From Cellulomonas humilata (GTDB lineage Bacteria > Actinomycetota > Actinomycetes > Actinomycetales > Cellulomonadaceae): a stretch of 64,000 bases of DNA. The translations under genes were made by a program, and so were the position numbers. Positions 32,784-42,027 of the stretch are shown here, piece after piece (positions within the stretch are counted from its first letter, which is position 1; each line of letters begins with the position of its first letter). A model generated the notes under the pieces. That model saw nothing but the letters and a program-made list of their open reading frames with translations. It was not told the origin of the DNA and searched no databases. The DNA lies in assembly GCF_030814415.1 (NCBI RefSeq), contig NZ_JAUSVB010000002.1:186001-250000 (forward strand), read 5' to 3'.

Positions 32784-35084
32784 CTAGCCGCTCGGCGCCG
32801 ACTTCCCTGCATCGTCGCCCGTTCGCCTCTCCAGCCGGACCACGATCGCCTTCGACACCGGGGTGTTGCTGCCGAGCGCCGTGCTGGCCAGCGGGATCAG
32901 CACGTTCGCCTCGGGGAAGTACGCGGCGGCACAGCCGCGGGACGTCGGGTAGGCCACGACGCGGTAGTTGCGGAGGGACCGGTCCGCCTCTCCGGGCCAC
33001 TCGCTGTGGATGTCGACACGGTCACCGTCGGCGAGGCCCAGGTCGGCGACGTCCTCGGGGTTCACCAGGACGACGTCACGGCCGCCGCGGATGCCGCGGT
33101 AGCGGTCGTTGAGGCTGTACATCGTGGTGTTGAACTGGTCGTGGGAGCGGATGGTCTGCAGGATCAGCCGTCCGGGTGGGCACTCCACGGGGACGAGCTG
33201 GTTGACCGTGAGCATGGCCCTGCCGGTCGCTGTCGGGAAGGTCCGGGAGTCTCGTGGGCCGTTGGGCAGGACGAAGCCGCCGGCCTGACGGACCTGGCGG
33301 TTGAAGTCGTGGAACCCGGGCACCACGCGGGAGATCGAGTCGCGGATGGTGTTGTAGTCCCGCTCGAAGCCGGCCCAGTCGATCGGCCCGTCGTCGCCGA
33401 GGACGGCCCGCGCGAGGCGAGTCACGATGGACACCTCGGAGAGCAGCAGGTCCGAGACGGGCGGCAGGGGGCCGTGCGTGGCGTGGACGGCGCACACGGA
33501 GTCCTCGACGGACACGAACTGCGGTCCGGTCTCCTGGAGGTCGACGTCGGTGCGCCCGAGCGTCGGCAGGATGAGCGCCTCGGCCCCGGTGATGACGTGC
33601 GAGCGGTTGAGCTTGGTGGACACCTGCACGGTCAGGTCGGTCCCGCGCATCGCCGCCTCGGCCGCCGCGGTGTCCGAGATCGCGGCGACGAGGTTGCCGC
33701 CGAGCGCGAACCAGACCTTGAGCTCGCCGCGGCGCATCGCCTCGATCGACTGCACGGAGTCGAGCCCGTGCCGGCGCGGCGGCTCGAACGAGAACTCGGC
33801 GCCGAGCGCGTCGAGGAAGCTGTCCGGCATCCGCTCCCAGATGCCCATGGTGCGATCACCCTGCACGTTGCTGTGCCCGCGGATGGGGGAGGCGCCGGCG
33901 CCCGGCTTGCCGATGTTCCCGCGGAGGAGCAGGAGGTTGATGATCTCCTTGATCGTGTCGACGCCCTTGCGGTGCTGCGTCAGCCCCATCGCCCACGTGA
34001 TGATCACGCGGTCCGCGGCGAGGTAGCGCTCGGCCAGCCGGTCCATCTCGTCGGCGGTCAGGCCCGTGGCGGTGAGCACCTCCTGGTCGTCGAGGGTCTC
34101 CAGGTGGGTCCGGAGCTCGTCGAGACCGAGCGTGTGCTCCGCGAGGAACTCGTGGTCGAGGACCGTTCCGGGGGCGCGGTCCTCCGCCTCCAGCACCCGA
34201 CGGGAGATCCACTGGAGGAGCGCCATGTCGCCGCCGCTGCGGATCTGCAGGAACTGGTCGGCCAGGTCGGTGCCGCGGCCGAGGACCCCGCGGACGGTCT
34301 GCGGGTTCTTGTAGCGCCGCAGGGCCGCCTCCGGCAGCGGGTTCACCGAGACGATCGTCGCGCCGTGCCGCTTGGCGTTCTCGAGCGCGGTCAGCATGCG
34401 CGGATGGTTGGTGCCGGGGTTCTGACCCATGACGATGATCAGGTCGGACTTCGCGAAGTCGTCGTACGCGATGGTCGACTTCCCGACGCCCACCGTGGCG
34501 AGCATCGCGGTGCCCGTCGACTCGTGGCACATGTTGGAGCAGTCCGGGAGGTTGTTCGTCCCGAAGGCGCGCACGAACAGCTGGTAGACGAACGCCGTCT
34601 CGTTGGCCGTGCGGCCGCTGGTGTAGAACGCGGCCTGGTCCGGCGAGTCGAGCCCGCGCAGCTTGTCGGCGACCAGCCGGAACGCGTCGACCCAGCTGAT
34701 GGGGACGTAGTGGTCACTGCCGGCGGCCCTGTGGACGGGCTCGACGAGCCTGCCCTGCTGGCCCAGCCAGTACTCCGAGCGGTCCTGCAGGTCGGCGATC
34801 GAGTGCTCGGCCCAGAACGACGTGGCGACGGTCGCCGGGGTGGCCTCCCACGCGACCGCGCGGGCGCCGTTCTCGCAGAACTCGACCCGCCCGCGGTGCT
34901 CCGGGTCCGGCCACGCGCAGCTCATGCAGTCGAAGCCGTCCTTCTGGTTCACCTTGGTGAGGAGCTTCAGCGCGCGGCTCGGACCCAGGCCGTCGAGCAC
35001 GTAGCCCATGGCGCTGACCACGGAGGGGAGCCCGACGGCCCACGCCTCGGGCGGATGGACGGTGAACCGCGGCTCGCGGGCCAT
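32784..35084 (-). CDS. FdhF/YdeP-family molybdopterin oxidoreductase
   Basis: 766 residues. It belongs to the formate-dehydrogenase-H-like family with the diagnostic FDCMSCAWPDP near the N-terminus (CxxC plus a further Cys in VEFCENG), a middle AFYTSGRTANETAF, SNMCHESTGTAML (Cys as likely Mo ligand) and IVMGQNPGTNHPRML. The C-terminal domain IRSHDQFNTTMYSLNDRYRGI binds the cofactor. No Sec codon is used. YdeP-type enzymes are linked to acid resistance in enterobacteria, but the substrate is undefined. The ATG overlaps the fdhD stop (ATGA at 35083-35086 region), so the sulfurtransferase required for Mo-cofactor sulfuration is made with it. Confidence 0.9.
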   Translation of the reverse strand: MAREPRFTVHPPEAWAVGLPSVVSAMGYVLDGLGPSRALKLLTKVNQKDGFDCMSCAWPDPEHRGRVEFCENGARAVAWEATPATVATSFWAEHSIADLQDRSEYWLGQQGRLVEPVHRAAGSDHYVPISWVDAFRLVADKLRGLDSPDQAAFYTSGRTANETAFVYQLFVRAFGTNNLPDCSNMCHESTGTAMLATVGVGKSTIAYDDFAKSDLIIVMGQNPGTNHPRMLTALENAKRHGATIVSVNPLPEAALRRYKNPQTVRGVLGRGTDLADQFLQIRSGGDMALLQWISRRVLEAEDRAPGTVLDHEFLAEHTLGLDELRTHLETLDDQEVLTATGLTADEMDRLAERYLAADRVIITWAMGLTQHRKGVDTIKEIINLLLLRGNIGKPGAGASPIRGHSNVQGDRTMGIWERMPDSFLDALGAEFSFEPPRRHGLDSVQSIEAMRRGELKVWFALGGNLVAAISDTAAAEAAMRGTDLTVQVSTKLNRSHVITGAEALILPTLGRTDVDLQETGPQFVSVEDSVCAVHATHGPLPPVSDLLLSEVSIVTRLARAVLGDDGPIDWAGFERDYNTIRDSISRVVPGFHDFNRQVRQAGGFVLPNGPRDSRTFPTATGRAMLTVNQLVPVECPPGRLILQTIRSHDQFNTTMYSLNDRYRGIRGGRDVVLVNPEDVADLGLADGDRVDIHSEWPGEADRSLRNYRVVAYPTSRGCAAAYFPEANVLIPLASTALGSNTPVSKAIVVRLERRTGDDAGKSAPSG

Positions 35085-35923
35085 CAGACGTGCACCGGCA
35101 GGGCGACGCGCTCCGGCCGCGAGTACACGACCATCGACGATCCCCGCAGGAAGCCGACGAGCGTGATGCCGGCCTCGTGCGCGAGGTCGGCGGCGAGCGA
35201 CGACGGCGCGGAGACGGCGGCGAGGACGGGGATGCCCGCCATGAGCGCCTTCTGCGTGAGCTCGAACGAGGCGCGCCCCGACACCATGAGCACGGTGCCC
35301 CGCAGCGGCAGCCGGCCTCCGGTCAGCGCCCACCCGACCACCTTGTCGACGGCGTTGTGGCGGCCGACGTCCTCGCGCAGCACCAGGAGCTCGCCGGTGG
35401 CACCGTCGAACAGCGCGGCGGCGTGCAGCCCACCCGTCGTGGCGAACACCTCCTGGTGCTCGCGGAGACGGTCCGGGAACGTCGCCAGCAGGTCGGCGCG
35501 AAGGACGAGCCCGTCGTCGTCGACCGTCCAGTGCGAGTGCGTGCGGACGGCGTCGATGCTGGCCTTGCCGCACAGCCCGCAGGAGGACGTCGTGTAGAAG
35601 GAGCGCTCGAGGCTGGGGTCCGGTGCCGGGACGTCGCGGAGCGTGACGTCGAGGACGTTGTAGGTGTTGAGCCCCTCGTCGGTCGTGCCCGCGCAGTACC
35701 GCGCGGCGGCGACGTGCTCCGCGGCCGTCACGACGCCCTCCGACACGAGGAACCCCGTAGCGAGCTCGACGTCGTGGCCGGGGGTTCTCATGGTGACGGC
35801 GAGCGAGCGTCCGCCGACGCGGATCTCCAGGGGCTCCTCGGCGGCGAGGACGTCCTCGACCCGGCGCGCCCCGCTGTCCAGGTCGATCCGCGTCACCCGT
35901 CGACGGACCGCGATTCTCTGCAT
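35084..35923 (-). CDS. fdhD: FdhD formate-dehydrogenase sulfurtransferase
   Basis: 279 residues. FdhD transfers sulfur from cysteine desulfurase to the bis-MGD cofactor of formate-dehydrogenase-type enzymes. The active-site loop TSSCGLCGKASID (Cys115 and Cys118) is intact. The N-terminus EEPLEIRVGG and the C-terminal GRASFELTQKALMAGIPVLAAVSAPSSLA are family signatures, as is REDVGRHNAVDKVVG. The start is ATG 35921-35923. It is the first gene of the fdhD-fdhF operon, and its stop overlaps the fdhF start by four bases. The downstream enzyme is most likely its client. Confidence 0.95.
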   Translation of the reverse strand: MQRIAVRRRVTRIDLDSGARRVEDVLAAEEPLEIRVGGRSLAVTMRTPGHDVELATGFLVSEGVVTAAEHVAAARYCAGTTDEGLNTYNVLDVTLRDVPAPDPSLERSFYTTSSCGLCGKASIDAVRTHSHWTVDDDGLVLRADLLATFPDRLREHQEVFATTGGLHAAALFDGATGELLVLREDVGRHNAVDKVVGWALTGGRLPLRGTVLMVSGRASFELTQKALMAGIPVLAAVSAPSSLAADLAHEAGITLVGFLRGSSMVVYSRPERVALPVHV

Positions 35924-35994
35924 GCCCCCACTATCGCCCGTCGAGCAGTGCTCGTGACGTTCGGTTCCCGCGCGAGCCGCCTCACCTGTTCTTC

Positions 35995-37236
35995 TCAGCA
36001 GCCGCCGAACTTCTTGGGCACCGAGAGCGCGGCGCCCGGGGTGGCGGGGAGCACCCAGGCATCGCTCCAGCCCTGTGCGGCCAGGGGAGCGTCGAGCTCC
36101 CGGCCGCCTGCGCTCCACGGCACCTCGAGCGCACCGCACATCAGCATGCCCTGGATCAGCTCGTCCGACGGCTCCACGTCGGCCGCCTCGGCGAAGGTCC
36201 GGCCCGCGACGTCATACGTGCGCCACCCGAACGGCTCCGCGCCGCTGCAGGTGACGAGCGCGGAGGTGGCGAGGACGTTCGTGAGGCCGCACTCGGAGCT
36301 GCCCTCCGGCGCGGCACCGAGCGGGGTGGTCGCGATCGAGTCGTTCGTCAGGTCGATGCTCGTGAGGTCGTACCCGTCCACCGAACGTGCCAGGAACTCA
36401 ACGACGTCGCGGGCGACGGGGTCGAGCCACACGTCGCCCTCGATCTCGTCCCCGGCGAGCGGCGTGATGGTGCCGTCGGTGCCCTGCCAGTACAGCCCGT
36501 GGACGCCCGTCGGGAAGTGCGGGTCGGTGTCGGCCCAGAGCACCCGACCGTCCGGCCGCTGCAGGACCGGCGCCGCGTCGCGGGAGTTCGGACCGAGACG
36601 GAACTCGCGGAGGCTCCCGTCGCGCAGGTCGACCTCGGTGTACCACCAGCTCTCGCCCAGGCCCTTGAAGTACATCCAGGCCTTGCGCTGCGTTGCGTCC
36701 CACCACATGACCTCGCCCTCGCCGTCAGCCGGCAGCGCGGAGAGACGGTAGGTCGTACCGTCCGGTGCGACGAGGAACAGGGCCTGCGTTCCCGCCGGGT
36801 CGAAGGTGCCGTAGTCCTCACCGGGAATGATCGAGACCGTCGAGAAGAGCGTGAGCGCCCACCCTGCTCCCACCGTGGCCCAGGTGTCGTCGGTGATGAC
36901 CCAGGCGTCGGGCTCCGAGGCGTGACCCTTCGGTGCGAGCGCGCGGGCGGGCTCGCTGGCTGTCGGAGTCCTCGAGGGCTCCACGGACGGCGTCGGCGAC
37001 GACGTCTGCGCGGGTGGGGCCGGTGCCGGAGCGCCTCGGTCCAGCAGCGCGGAACCCGTCACCGCGACCAGGACCAGCGCGGCTGCGGACCCGGCCGCCA
37101 TCAGCGACTCGTGCCGGCGGCGCCGACCGCGGGCCGCGCGGGCGATGAGCGGGACGGGCAGACCCGGCTGACGGCGGTGGCGCTCGCTGACCTCGAGACT
37201 CAGCTCCTCGAGTCCCCTGCGGAAGTCGTCGGTCAT
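35995..37236 (-). CDS. Single-pass membrane protein coupled to ECF sigma factor
   Basis: 413 residues. The first 40 are cytoplasmic and basic ([10 protein letters not shown]). One membrane helix follows ([22 protein letters not shown], about 43-65), then a Pro/Thr/Ser linker and a large extracytoplasmic part rich in Trp/Tyr/Gly blades (e.g. [17 protein letters not shown]), like a beta-propeller. It ends with a Cys. No zinc-binding anti-sigma (ZAS) motif is seen, yet the position right after a sigma factor with an ATGA overlap makes an anti-sigma or sensor role likely (inference). No homologous family name could be given. Confidence 0.7.
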   Translation of the reverse strand: MTDDFRRGLEELSLEVSERHRRQPGLPVPLIARAARGRRRRHESLMAAGSAAALVLVAVTGSALLDRGAPAPAPPAQTSSPTPSVEPSRTPTASEPARALAPKGHASEPDAWVITDDTWATVGAGWALTLFSTVSIIPGEDYGTFDPAGTQALFLVAPDGTTYRLSALPADGEGEVMWWDATQRKAWMYFKGLGESWWYTEVDLRDGSLREFRLGPNSRDAAPVLQRPDGRVLWADTDPHFPTGVHGLYWQGTDGTITPLAGDEIEGDVWLDPVARDVVEFLARSVDGYDLTSIDLTNDSIATTPLGAAPEGSSECGLTNVLATSALVTCSGAEPFGWRTYDVAGRTFAEAADVEPSDELIQGMLMCGALEVPWSAGGRELDAPLAAQGWSDAWVLPATPGAALSVPKKFGGC

Positions 37237-37760
37237 CGTGTCCTCCGGACCGTCGTGACGTCGATGCGGTCACCCTCGTTGTCCCCGAGCAGCGGGCTCA
37301 GGTTCTGTCGTGCGTCGAACAAGTACCGCTTGACGGTCCCGGGGGACACGCCCATGCGGTCCGCCACGTCACGGACCGCGAGGTCGTCGACGTAGTGGAG
37401 CACCACGGCTGCCCGCTGCTGCGGGGGGAGCGACGCCAGAGCCCGGGCGATGTCGGCACGACGGACGGCGGTGGTGTCGGGACCGTCCGGTGCAGGTCCG
37501 CGGTCCGCGACCATCGGGACCAGCCCGAGCCAGCGGCGGCGCTTGCGGTAGCCGTCGAGGAACACGTGCAGGATGGCGCGTCGCACGTACGCCTCGAGCC
37601 ACTCGACGTCGGCGCCGGAGCGGCGCCGGGAGAACGTCCGGACGAGTGCCGCCTGGACGACGTCCTGCGCGGCTGCGTCGTCGCCGGTGAGCAGGTAGGC
37701 GTACGCCGTCAGCGCCGGTCCTCGTTCGCGGACCAGGCTGGCGAGACGTTCGTCGCCCAT
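37233..37760 (-). CDS. ECF RNA polymerase sigma factor, SigE-family (actinobacterial)
   Basis: 175 residues. Region 2 (about 10-75) contains [26 protein letters not shown], the core-binding and -10-recognising part. Region 4 (about 105-160) has [43 protein letters not shown], with the helix-turn-helix that reads the -35. It lacks regions 1 and 3, as ECF sigmas do. This SigE family in actinobacteria is often paired with a membrane protein encoded next to it, as here (ATGA overlap with the downstream gene). Start at the ATG at 37758-37760. The target promoters are unknown; they are usually autoregulated. Confidence 0.9.
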   Translation of the reverse strand: MGDERLASLVRERGPALTAYAYLLTGDDAAAQDVVQAALVRTFSRRRSGADVEWLEAYVRRAILHVFLDGYRKRRRWLGLVPMVADRGPAPDGPDTTAVRRADIARALASLPPQQRAAVVLHYVDDLAVRDVADRMGVSPGTVKRYLFDARQNLSPLLGDNEGDRIDVTTVRRTR

Positions 37761-37904
37761 GGATCACCCCTCTCGGCTCTGCAGCCCCGACATCCTTGTG
37801 CCCCCCAGACGTTCTGGAGGGCCGATCGGTTGTGCGGCGCGGCAGGTTCACCCCGTCGCGACGCTGCGGTAGCCCCGCTCCGGGTTCGGGCGGAGGCTGG
37901 GTCG

Positions 37905-39923
37905 GTGCCCAACCGCCTCGCGTCCGCGACGAGCCCGTACCTGCTGCAGCACGCCGAGAACCCGGTGGACTGGGTCGAGTGGAGTGACGCGGCGTTCGAG
38001 GAGGCGGCGGCCCGGGGCGTGCCGGTGCTGGTCTCGGTGGGGTACGCGGCGTGCCACTGGTGCCACGTGATGGCGCACGAGTCGTTCGAGGACGCGGCGA
38101 CGGCGGCGTTCCTGAACGAGCACTTCGTGTGCGTGAAGGTGGACCGGGAGGAGCGGCCCGACGTCGACGCGGTCTACATGGCGGCGACGCAGGCGATGAC
38201 GGGATCCGGCGGCTGGCCGATGACCGTGTTCACGACGCCGACGGGGGAGCCGTTCTTCTGCGGTACGTACTTCCCGCCGCGCCCCGTGCAGGGGATGCCG
38301 TCGTTCACGGAGGTGCTGGCGAGCGTGGCTGCGGCGTGGACCACGCGCCGGGACGAGGTGGAGGCGAGCGCCGGGATCATCGCGGAGGCGCTCGCGGAGC
38401 GGCCGGCCGCGGGGGAGCAAGCGGGCTTCGACGTCGTCGACCGCGCGCTCGCGGGTGTGGCGACCACGTTCGATGCCGCGCGCGGCGGGTTCGGTGGCGC
38501 CCCGAAGTTCCCGCCGTCGATGGTGCTCGAGTGGCTGCTGCGCCACCACGCGCGCACGGGCGACGCGCGGGCGCTCGCGATGGCGGAGGCGACCCTCGAC
38601 GCGATGGCCCGCGGCGGCATGTACGACCAGCTCGCCGGCGGCTTCGCCCGGTACTCCGTGGACGCGGCCTGGGTGGTCCCGCACTTCGAGAAGATGCTCT
38701 ACGACAACGCTCTCCTGCTGCGGGTGTACGTGCACGCGTGGCGGGCGACCGGGTCGCCGCTGGCGCACCGCGTCGCGACGGAGACGGCGCGGTGGTTGCT
38801 CGACGAGCTGCGCACGGCCGAGGGCGGCTTCGCGTCGTCGCTCGACGCCGACAGCGAGGGCCGCGAGGGAGCGTTCTACTCCTGGAGTCCCGCGCAGCTG
38901 CGGGACGTGCTCGGGGACGACGACGGCACCTGGGCGGCCGGCGTCCTGGGCGTGAGCGACGAGGGCACGTTCGAGCACGGCACGTCGGTGCTCCAGCGGC
39001 GCGCTGACCCGACCGACACCGAGCGGCTGGACGACGTGCGGGAGCGGCTGCATGCCGCGCGGGAGCGCCGCCCGCGTCCGGCGCGCGACGACAAGGTCGT
39101 CTCCGGGTGGAACGGGCTGGCGGTCGCGGCGCTGGCAGAGGCCGGCGCGCTGCTGGACCGCCCGGACCTGGTCGACGCTGCGTCGGCGGCGGCCCGCTTC
39201 GTGCTCGAGACGCACGCCCGCCGCGCACCGGACGGGTCGACGCGGTTGGTGCGGGCCTCACGCGGCGGGGTGGCCGGCTCCGCACCGGGCGTGCTGGAGG
39301 ACTACGCGCACGTGGCCGATGGGATGTTGACGCTCAGCGCGATCACCGGGGATCCGGCGTGGTTCGACGCCGCCGAGGACCTCCTGGAGACGGCGCTGGT
39401 GCACTTCGCTGCGGCGGACGGCGGGCTGCGGGACACCGCCGACGACGAGACCGATGCCGTCGTGGGTCGGATCCGCACCCTCCAGGACCCCGCCGACGGC
39501 CCGACACCGTCCGGCCAGTCCGCAGCGGCTGGCGTCCTGCTGACGTATGCCGCCCTCACGGGATCACTGCGGCACCGGGAAGCCGCCGAGCGCGCGCTCC
39601 GCGGTCCGCTGGAGATCGCGACACGCTTCCCGCGAGCAGCCGGTGCGGCGCTGGCGGTGGTGGAGGCACTCCTCGACGGTCCGCGCGAGGTCGCCGTCGT
39701 GGGGACCGACGACCCCGCGAGGCAGGCGCTGCACGCCGCCGCTCTCCGGTCGACGGCCCCCGGCCTCGTCGTCGCGGCCGGGCCGCCGGGGGCCGACGCA
39801 CCGCCCCTTCTCCGTGACCGGCCGCTGGTCTCCGGGATCGCGTCCGCTTACGTGTGCCGGGGCTTCGTGTGCGCTCTGCCGACGACGAGCGCGGACGAGC
39901 TGGCCCGGCAGCTCGGGCGGTGA
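37905..39923 (+). CDS. Thioredoxin-domain protein with glycosidase-like C-terminus (YyaL/DUF255 family)
   Basis: 672 residues. The N-terminal thioredoxin-like domain reads [17 protein letters not shown], then [18 protein letters not shown] with CHWC at 50-53 as the redox-active site, and [12 protein letters not shown]. The remaining 450 residues form an (alpha/alpha)6 barrel like those of glycoside hydrolases (e.g. [36 protein letters not shown]). It is homologous to spermatogenesis-associated protein 20 and bacterial YyaL; the function is unknown. The GTG start (VPNRLA) at 37905 is the usual family N-terminus. No signal peptide, so it is cytoplasmic. Confidence 0.9.
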   Translation: MPNRLASATSPYLLQHAENPVDWVEWSDAAFEEAAARGVPVLVSVGYAACHWCHVMAHESFEDAATAAFLNEHFVCVKVDREERPDVDAVYMAATQAMTGSGGWPMTVFTTPTGEPFFCGTYFPPRPVQGMPSFTEVLASVAAAWTTRRDEVEASAGIIAEALAERPAAGEQAGFDVVDRALAGVATTFDAARGGFGGAPKFPPSMVLEWLLRHHARTGDARALAMAEATLDAMARGGMYDQLAGGFARYSVDAAWVVPHFEKMLYDNALLLRVYVHAWRATGSPLAHRVATETARWLLDELRTAEGGFASSLDADSEGREGAFYSWSPAQLRDVLGDDDGTWAAGVLGVSDEGTFEHGTSVLQRRADPTDTERLDDVRERLHAARERRPRPARDDKVVSGWNGLAVAALAEAGALLDRPDLVDAASAAARFVLETHARRAPDGSTRLVRASRGGVAGSAPGVLEDYAHVADGMLTLSAITGDPAWFDAAEDLLETALVHFAAADGGLRDTADDETDAVVGRIRTLQDPADGPTPSGQSAAAGVLLTYAALTGSLRHREAAERALRGPLEIATRFPRAAGAALAVVEALLDGPREVAVVGTDDPARQALHAAALRSTAPGLVVAAGPPGADAPPLLRDRPLVSGIASAYVCRGFVCALPTTSADELARQLGR

Positions 39924-39951
39924 GCGGCAGGCGTCCGACATCCGAGACGCC

Positions 39952-39986
39952 TTGACAGCATGTGGACCGGTGCTCACACTCGTGGC
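39952..39986 (+). promoter_or_regulatory. Leaderless promoter of the Cys-rich leader peptide
   Basis: TTGACA at 39952-39957 is a perfect -35, with 17 bp to CACACT at 39975-39980. The ATG at 39987 is seven bases beyond the -10, so transcription should start on the A of the start codon. Confidence 0.65.
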
Positions 39987-40061
39987 ATGTCCACCACCAG
40001 CATCGCGCGATCCGTCGACGTCATGTCGACGCGCCGGTGTCTGTGTCGAATGTGTCTCTGA
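39987..40061 (+). CDS. Leaderless cysteine-rich leader peptide (24 aa)
   Basis: A 24-codon ORF ends MSTRRCLCRMCL and contains three Cys codons in the last seven, spaced as C-x-C-x-x-C. An internal ATG at 40023 would give just those twelve residues. Its layout (strong promoter, no ribosome-binding site, ATG at the transcript 5' end, Cys codons before the stop) matches the polycysteine leaderless ORFs shown in mycobacteria to act as cysteine-responsive attenuators of downstream genes (established). The gene downstream here is not a recognised sulfur gene; between leader and that gene lie at least three possible hairpins. Confidence 0.65.
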   Translation: MSTTSIARSVDVMSTRRCLCRMCL

Positions 40062-40135
40062 GGACTCCGTCCTCCCGGTCCCCGCAGCTCTGAGGAGCTC
40101 CCTGCAGGCGTCCCGCCGCAGGTAGGACCAGACCC

Positions 40136-40178
40136 GCCGCCCCGCGGCGCAGCCCGACACCGTCCTCGACGACGGTGC
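40136..40178 (+). other. Possible stem-loops downstream of the Cys-rich leader
   Basis: CGCCGC/GCGGCG around 40136-40150 and CACCGTC/GACGGTG around 40159-40178 can form hairpins; a further AGCTC/GAGCT one lies about 40085-40106. None has a T tract, so regulation, if any, would act through translation or Rho. Confidence 0.35.
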
Positions 40179-40214
40179 GGACCGACAGTGGACATCGCCC
40201 GACCTGGAGCAACC

Positions 40215-40469
40215 GTGCCGAACCGTACCCGTATCGACCTTCTCCCGATCCAGGAGGCCGTCGCGACCGCCTCACCGCGCGCCTGGCGCGACGGGATCGT
40301 CATCTCCCGTGAGCCCGACACGATCACCGTCGCCCTGCTGGACGGTGGCGCGACCGTCCTGGCCACCAGGGCGGCACCGGCGACGGGGGAGCCCGTCGCG
40401 GTGCATCTCGTGGCCGAGGTGGTCGCTCTGGGAGGCGCCTGGTACTCGGCGCGCCCCGTCGTCGGCTAG
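40215..40469 (+). CDS. Hypothetical protein downstream of Cys-rich leader (84 aa)
   Basis: 84 residues. A basic head (VPNRTRIDLLPIQEAVATASPRAWRDG) is followed by alternating hydrophobic strands (IVISREPDTITVALLDGGATVLATR), which suggests a small beta-barrel. I recognise no family. The GTG at 40215 has GGAG five bases upstream; an in-frame GTG at 40188 is less likely. Codon use is typical of real genes here. It is the first ORF after the Cys leader, so its expression may respond to cysteine supply. Its stop overlaps the stop of the convergent Met-rich gene in a CTAG (40466-40469). Confidence 0.6.
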   Translation: MPNRTRIDLLPIQEAVATASPRAWRDGIVISREPDTITVALLDGGATVLATRAAPATGEPVAVHLVAEVVALGGAWYSARPVVG

Positions 40470-40870
40470 GCCATCTGCATCGAGGACATCGCCGCCCGGC
40501 ACGCCTCGACCATCGCCGTGCACGCCGAGGCGCAGATCCGGCAGTGCTCGGACATCTCCGCGTGCATCGCGCACTCGGCGGCGCAGGCCTCACCCATCGT
40601 CATGCACGCCGTCATCATCGAGGTCATGACGCCCATGTCGTAGCCGGCCGGGCGCATCATCATCCGCATCATCGTCGTCGCGACGTCTGCGGTGCTCATA
40701 CACATCGAGGCACATCGCCCCATGCCTTCGCCGCCGTCCGCGTCGGCGCACATGGTGGCGGCCATCGCGGCAGCCGAGCACGCCTCGATGCAGTCCTGCA
40801 TCATCGGCATCTCCATGCCGGCCATGCCCGCCATCGGCATGGACTTCATCATGTCGGCCATCATGCTCAT
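40466..40870 (-). CDS. Met- and Cys-rich four-helix copper-binding protein (DUF326/Csp-like)
   Basis: 134 residues with about 34 Met and 12 Cys, plus several His. Cys spacing (e.g. DCIEAC, CAAEC, HCRICASAC, EACRAAM) is that of DUF326 four-helix-bundle copper-storage proteins (Csp), where Cys line the bundle and hold many Cu(I) ions. The first 25 residues are almost a Met string (MSMMADMMKSMPMAGMAG). No signal peptide is present, so it would be cytosolic like Csp3. The Met content is far above the usual for the family, as far as I recall. No copper regulator or ATPase is in the window. Confidence 0.8.
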   Translation of the reverse strand: MSMMADMMKSMPMAGMAGMEMPMMQDCIEACSAAAMAATMCADADGGEGMGRCASMCMSTADVATTMMRMMMRPAGYDMGVMTSMMTACMTMGEACAAECAMHAEMSEHCRICASACTAMVEACRAAMSSMQMA

Positions 40871-40947
40871 CGCTGCTCACCCCTCGCTGCCTGCCGGACC
40901 CTGGTTCGAGCGACGTTACGCCGGGCCCGGACGGTCGCGCCATGGGT

Positions 40948-41913
40948 TCAGACGGGTGGCCCGGACCATCCTGGTGCGCGGCGGGTCCGGCCCGGGGAGA
41001 CGCCCACCTCACGCTTGTACGCGCGGCTGAACGACGCCTCCGAGTCGTACCCGAGCTCGGCGGCCACCTCGCGCACGGTGGCACGGCCGTAGCCGAGCCG
41101 GTCGGCCGCGACGTGCATCCGGACGCGGGTCACGTACTGCATCGCGGGCTCGCCGACGACCTCGGTGAACCGTGCCGAGAACGCGGACCGGGACATCACC
41201 GCCTCGTGCGCCATCGTCGCGACGGTCCACGGCCGGCCCGGCTCGCGGTGCACGGCGGTGATCGCGGCGCCGAGCTGGGGATCGCGCAGGGCCCCGAGCC
41301 AGCCGGTGGTGACCTCCTGGGCGTCCAGCCAGGCACGGATCGACTGGATCACGAGGATGTCCGCCAGCCGGGTGGTGACGGCCTCGCCGCCGGGCCGGGC
41401 GTGGGTCAGCTCCTCGGTGGTGAGGGCGAGCGTGGCCGCCATCCACGCCCCGCCCTGTCGACCGTCGACGTGCACGACCGAGGGCAGCAGGTCGAGCAGG
41501 AGCCGGGAGGCGGCCCCGTCGACGGAGAGCACGCCGCAGATCAGCTCGACCCGCGATCCGGAGCCCTCGTGCCGCAGGACGGAGTAGTTCGGGCTGAGGA
41601 ACTCCTGCGGCAGCTCGTCGACCCGGCCCAGCGACGGCACGCCCGGAGCGCTGAGCAGCAGGTGTCCTCGTCCGTGGGGGACGAGCGCGAGGTCGCCCGG
41701 GACCAGCCGGACCGGCGGCCCGCCCTCGACCTGGACCCACGCCTCGCCGACCGTCACCACGTGGAAGCTGACGCAGTCGCCGAACGCGGGCATGTCGACC
41801 GCCCACGGGCCGTCCGCCTCGGTGCGGCTGTAGAAGACGCCCGTCACGCGCAGGTGGTGCAAGGCCTCGCCGACGGGGTCGATCGGGGTCCACGGGAGAT
41901 CGACGACGGTCAC
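40948..41913 (-). CDS. AraC-family regulator with cupin sensor domain
   Basis: 321 residues. The N-terminal cupin (AraC_binding/Cupin_6 type) contains VSFHVVTVGEAWVQVEGGPPVRLVPGDLALVPHGRGH. The C-terminal part has two helix-turn-helix motifs of AraC type (PWTVATMAHEAVMSRSAFSARFTEVVGEPAMQYVTRVRM and ATVREVAAELGYDSEASFSRAYKREVGVSP). Such regulators often control a divergent oxidoreductase gene, as here. The GTG at 41911-41913 follows an AGGAGG four bases upstream; an ATG eight codons earlier (MADHPGG) is less favoured because the ribosome-binding site would be inside it. A 21-bp-spaced CATAGA repeat lies in the intergenic region. Confidence 0.88.
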   Translation of the reverse strand: MTVVDLPWTPIDPVGEALHHLRVTGVFYSRTEADGPWAVDMPAFGDCVSFHVVTVGEAWVQVEGGPPVRLVPGDLALVPHGRGHLLLSAPGVPSLGRVDELPQEFLSPNYSVLRHEGSGSRVELICGVLSVDGAASRLLLDLLPSVVHVDGRQGGAWMAATLALTTEELTHARPGGEAVTTRLADILVIQSIRAWLDAQEVTTGWLGALRDPQLGAAITAVHREPGRPWTVATMAHEAVMSRSAFSARFTEVVGEPAMQYVTRVRMHVAADRLGYGRATVREVAAELGYDSEASFSRAYKREVGVSPGRTRRAPGWSGPPV

Positions 41914-41934
41914 GAGACCTCCTGGATGATCGGC

Positions 41935-41961
41935 CATAGATTGGCGACGACTCATCATAGA
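41935..41961. promoter_or_regulatory. Direct CATAGA repeats in the divergent araC-nmrA intergenic region
   Basis: CATAGA at 41935-41940 and 41956-41961 are spaced 21 bp, two helical turns, as AraC-type sites often are. The second overlaps a minus-strand TATGAT (-10 for the regulator gene). Confidence 0.35.
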
Positions 41962-42027
41962 CCGTCCAGTGCGCCGCTGGTGAGGTGGGAACCACAGGAA
42001 TCCACACCGCACCGAAGGAGACAGATT

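Noticed and set aside
32784-35084. Selenocysteine enzyme (formate dehydrogenase H)
   Set aside because: No in-frame TGA at the metal-ligand position; the frame reads Cys in SNMCHEST and is continuous.
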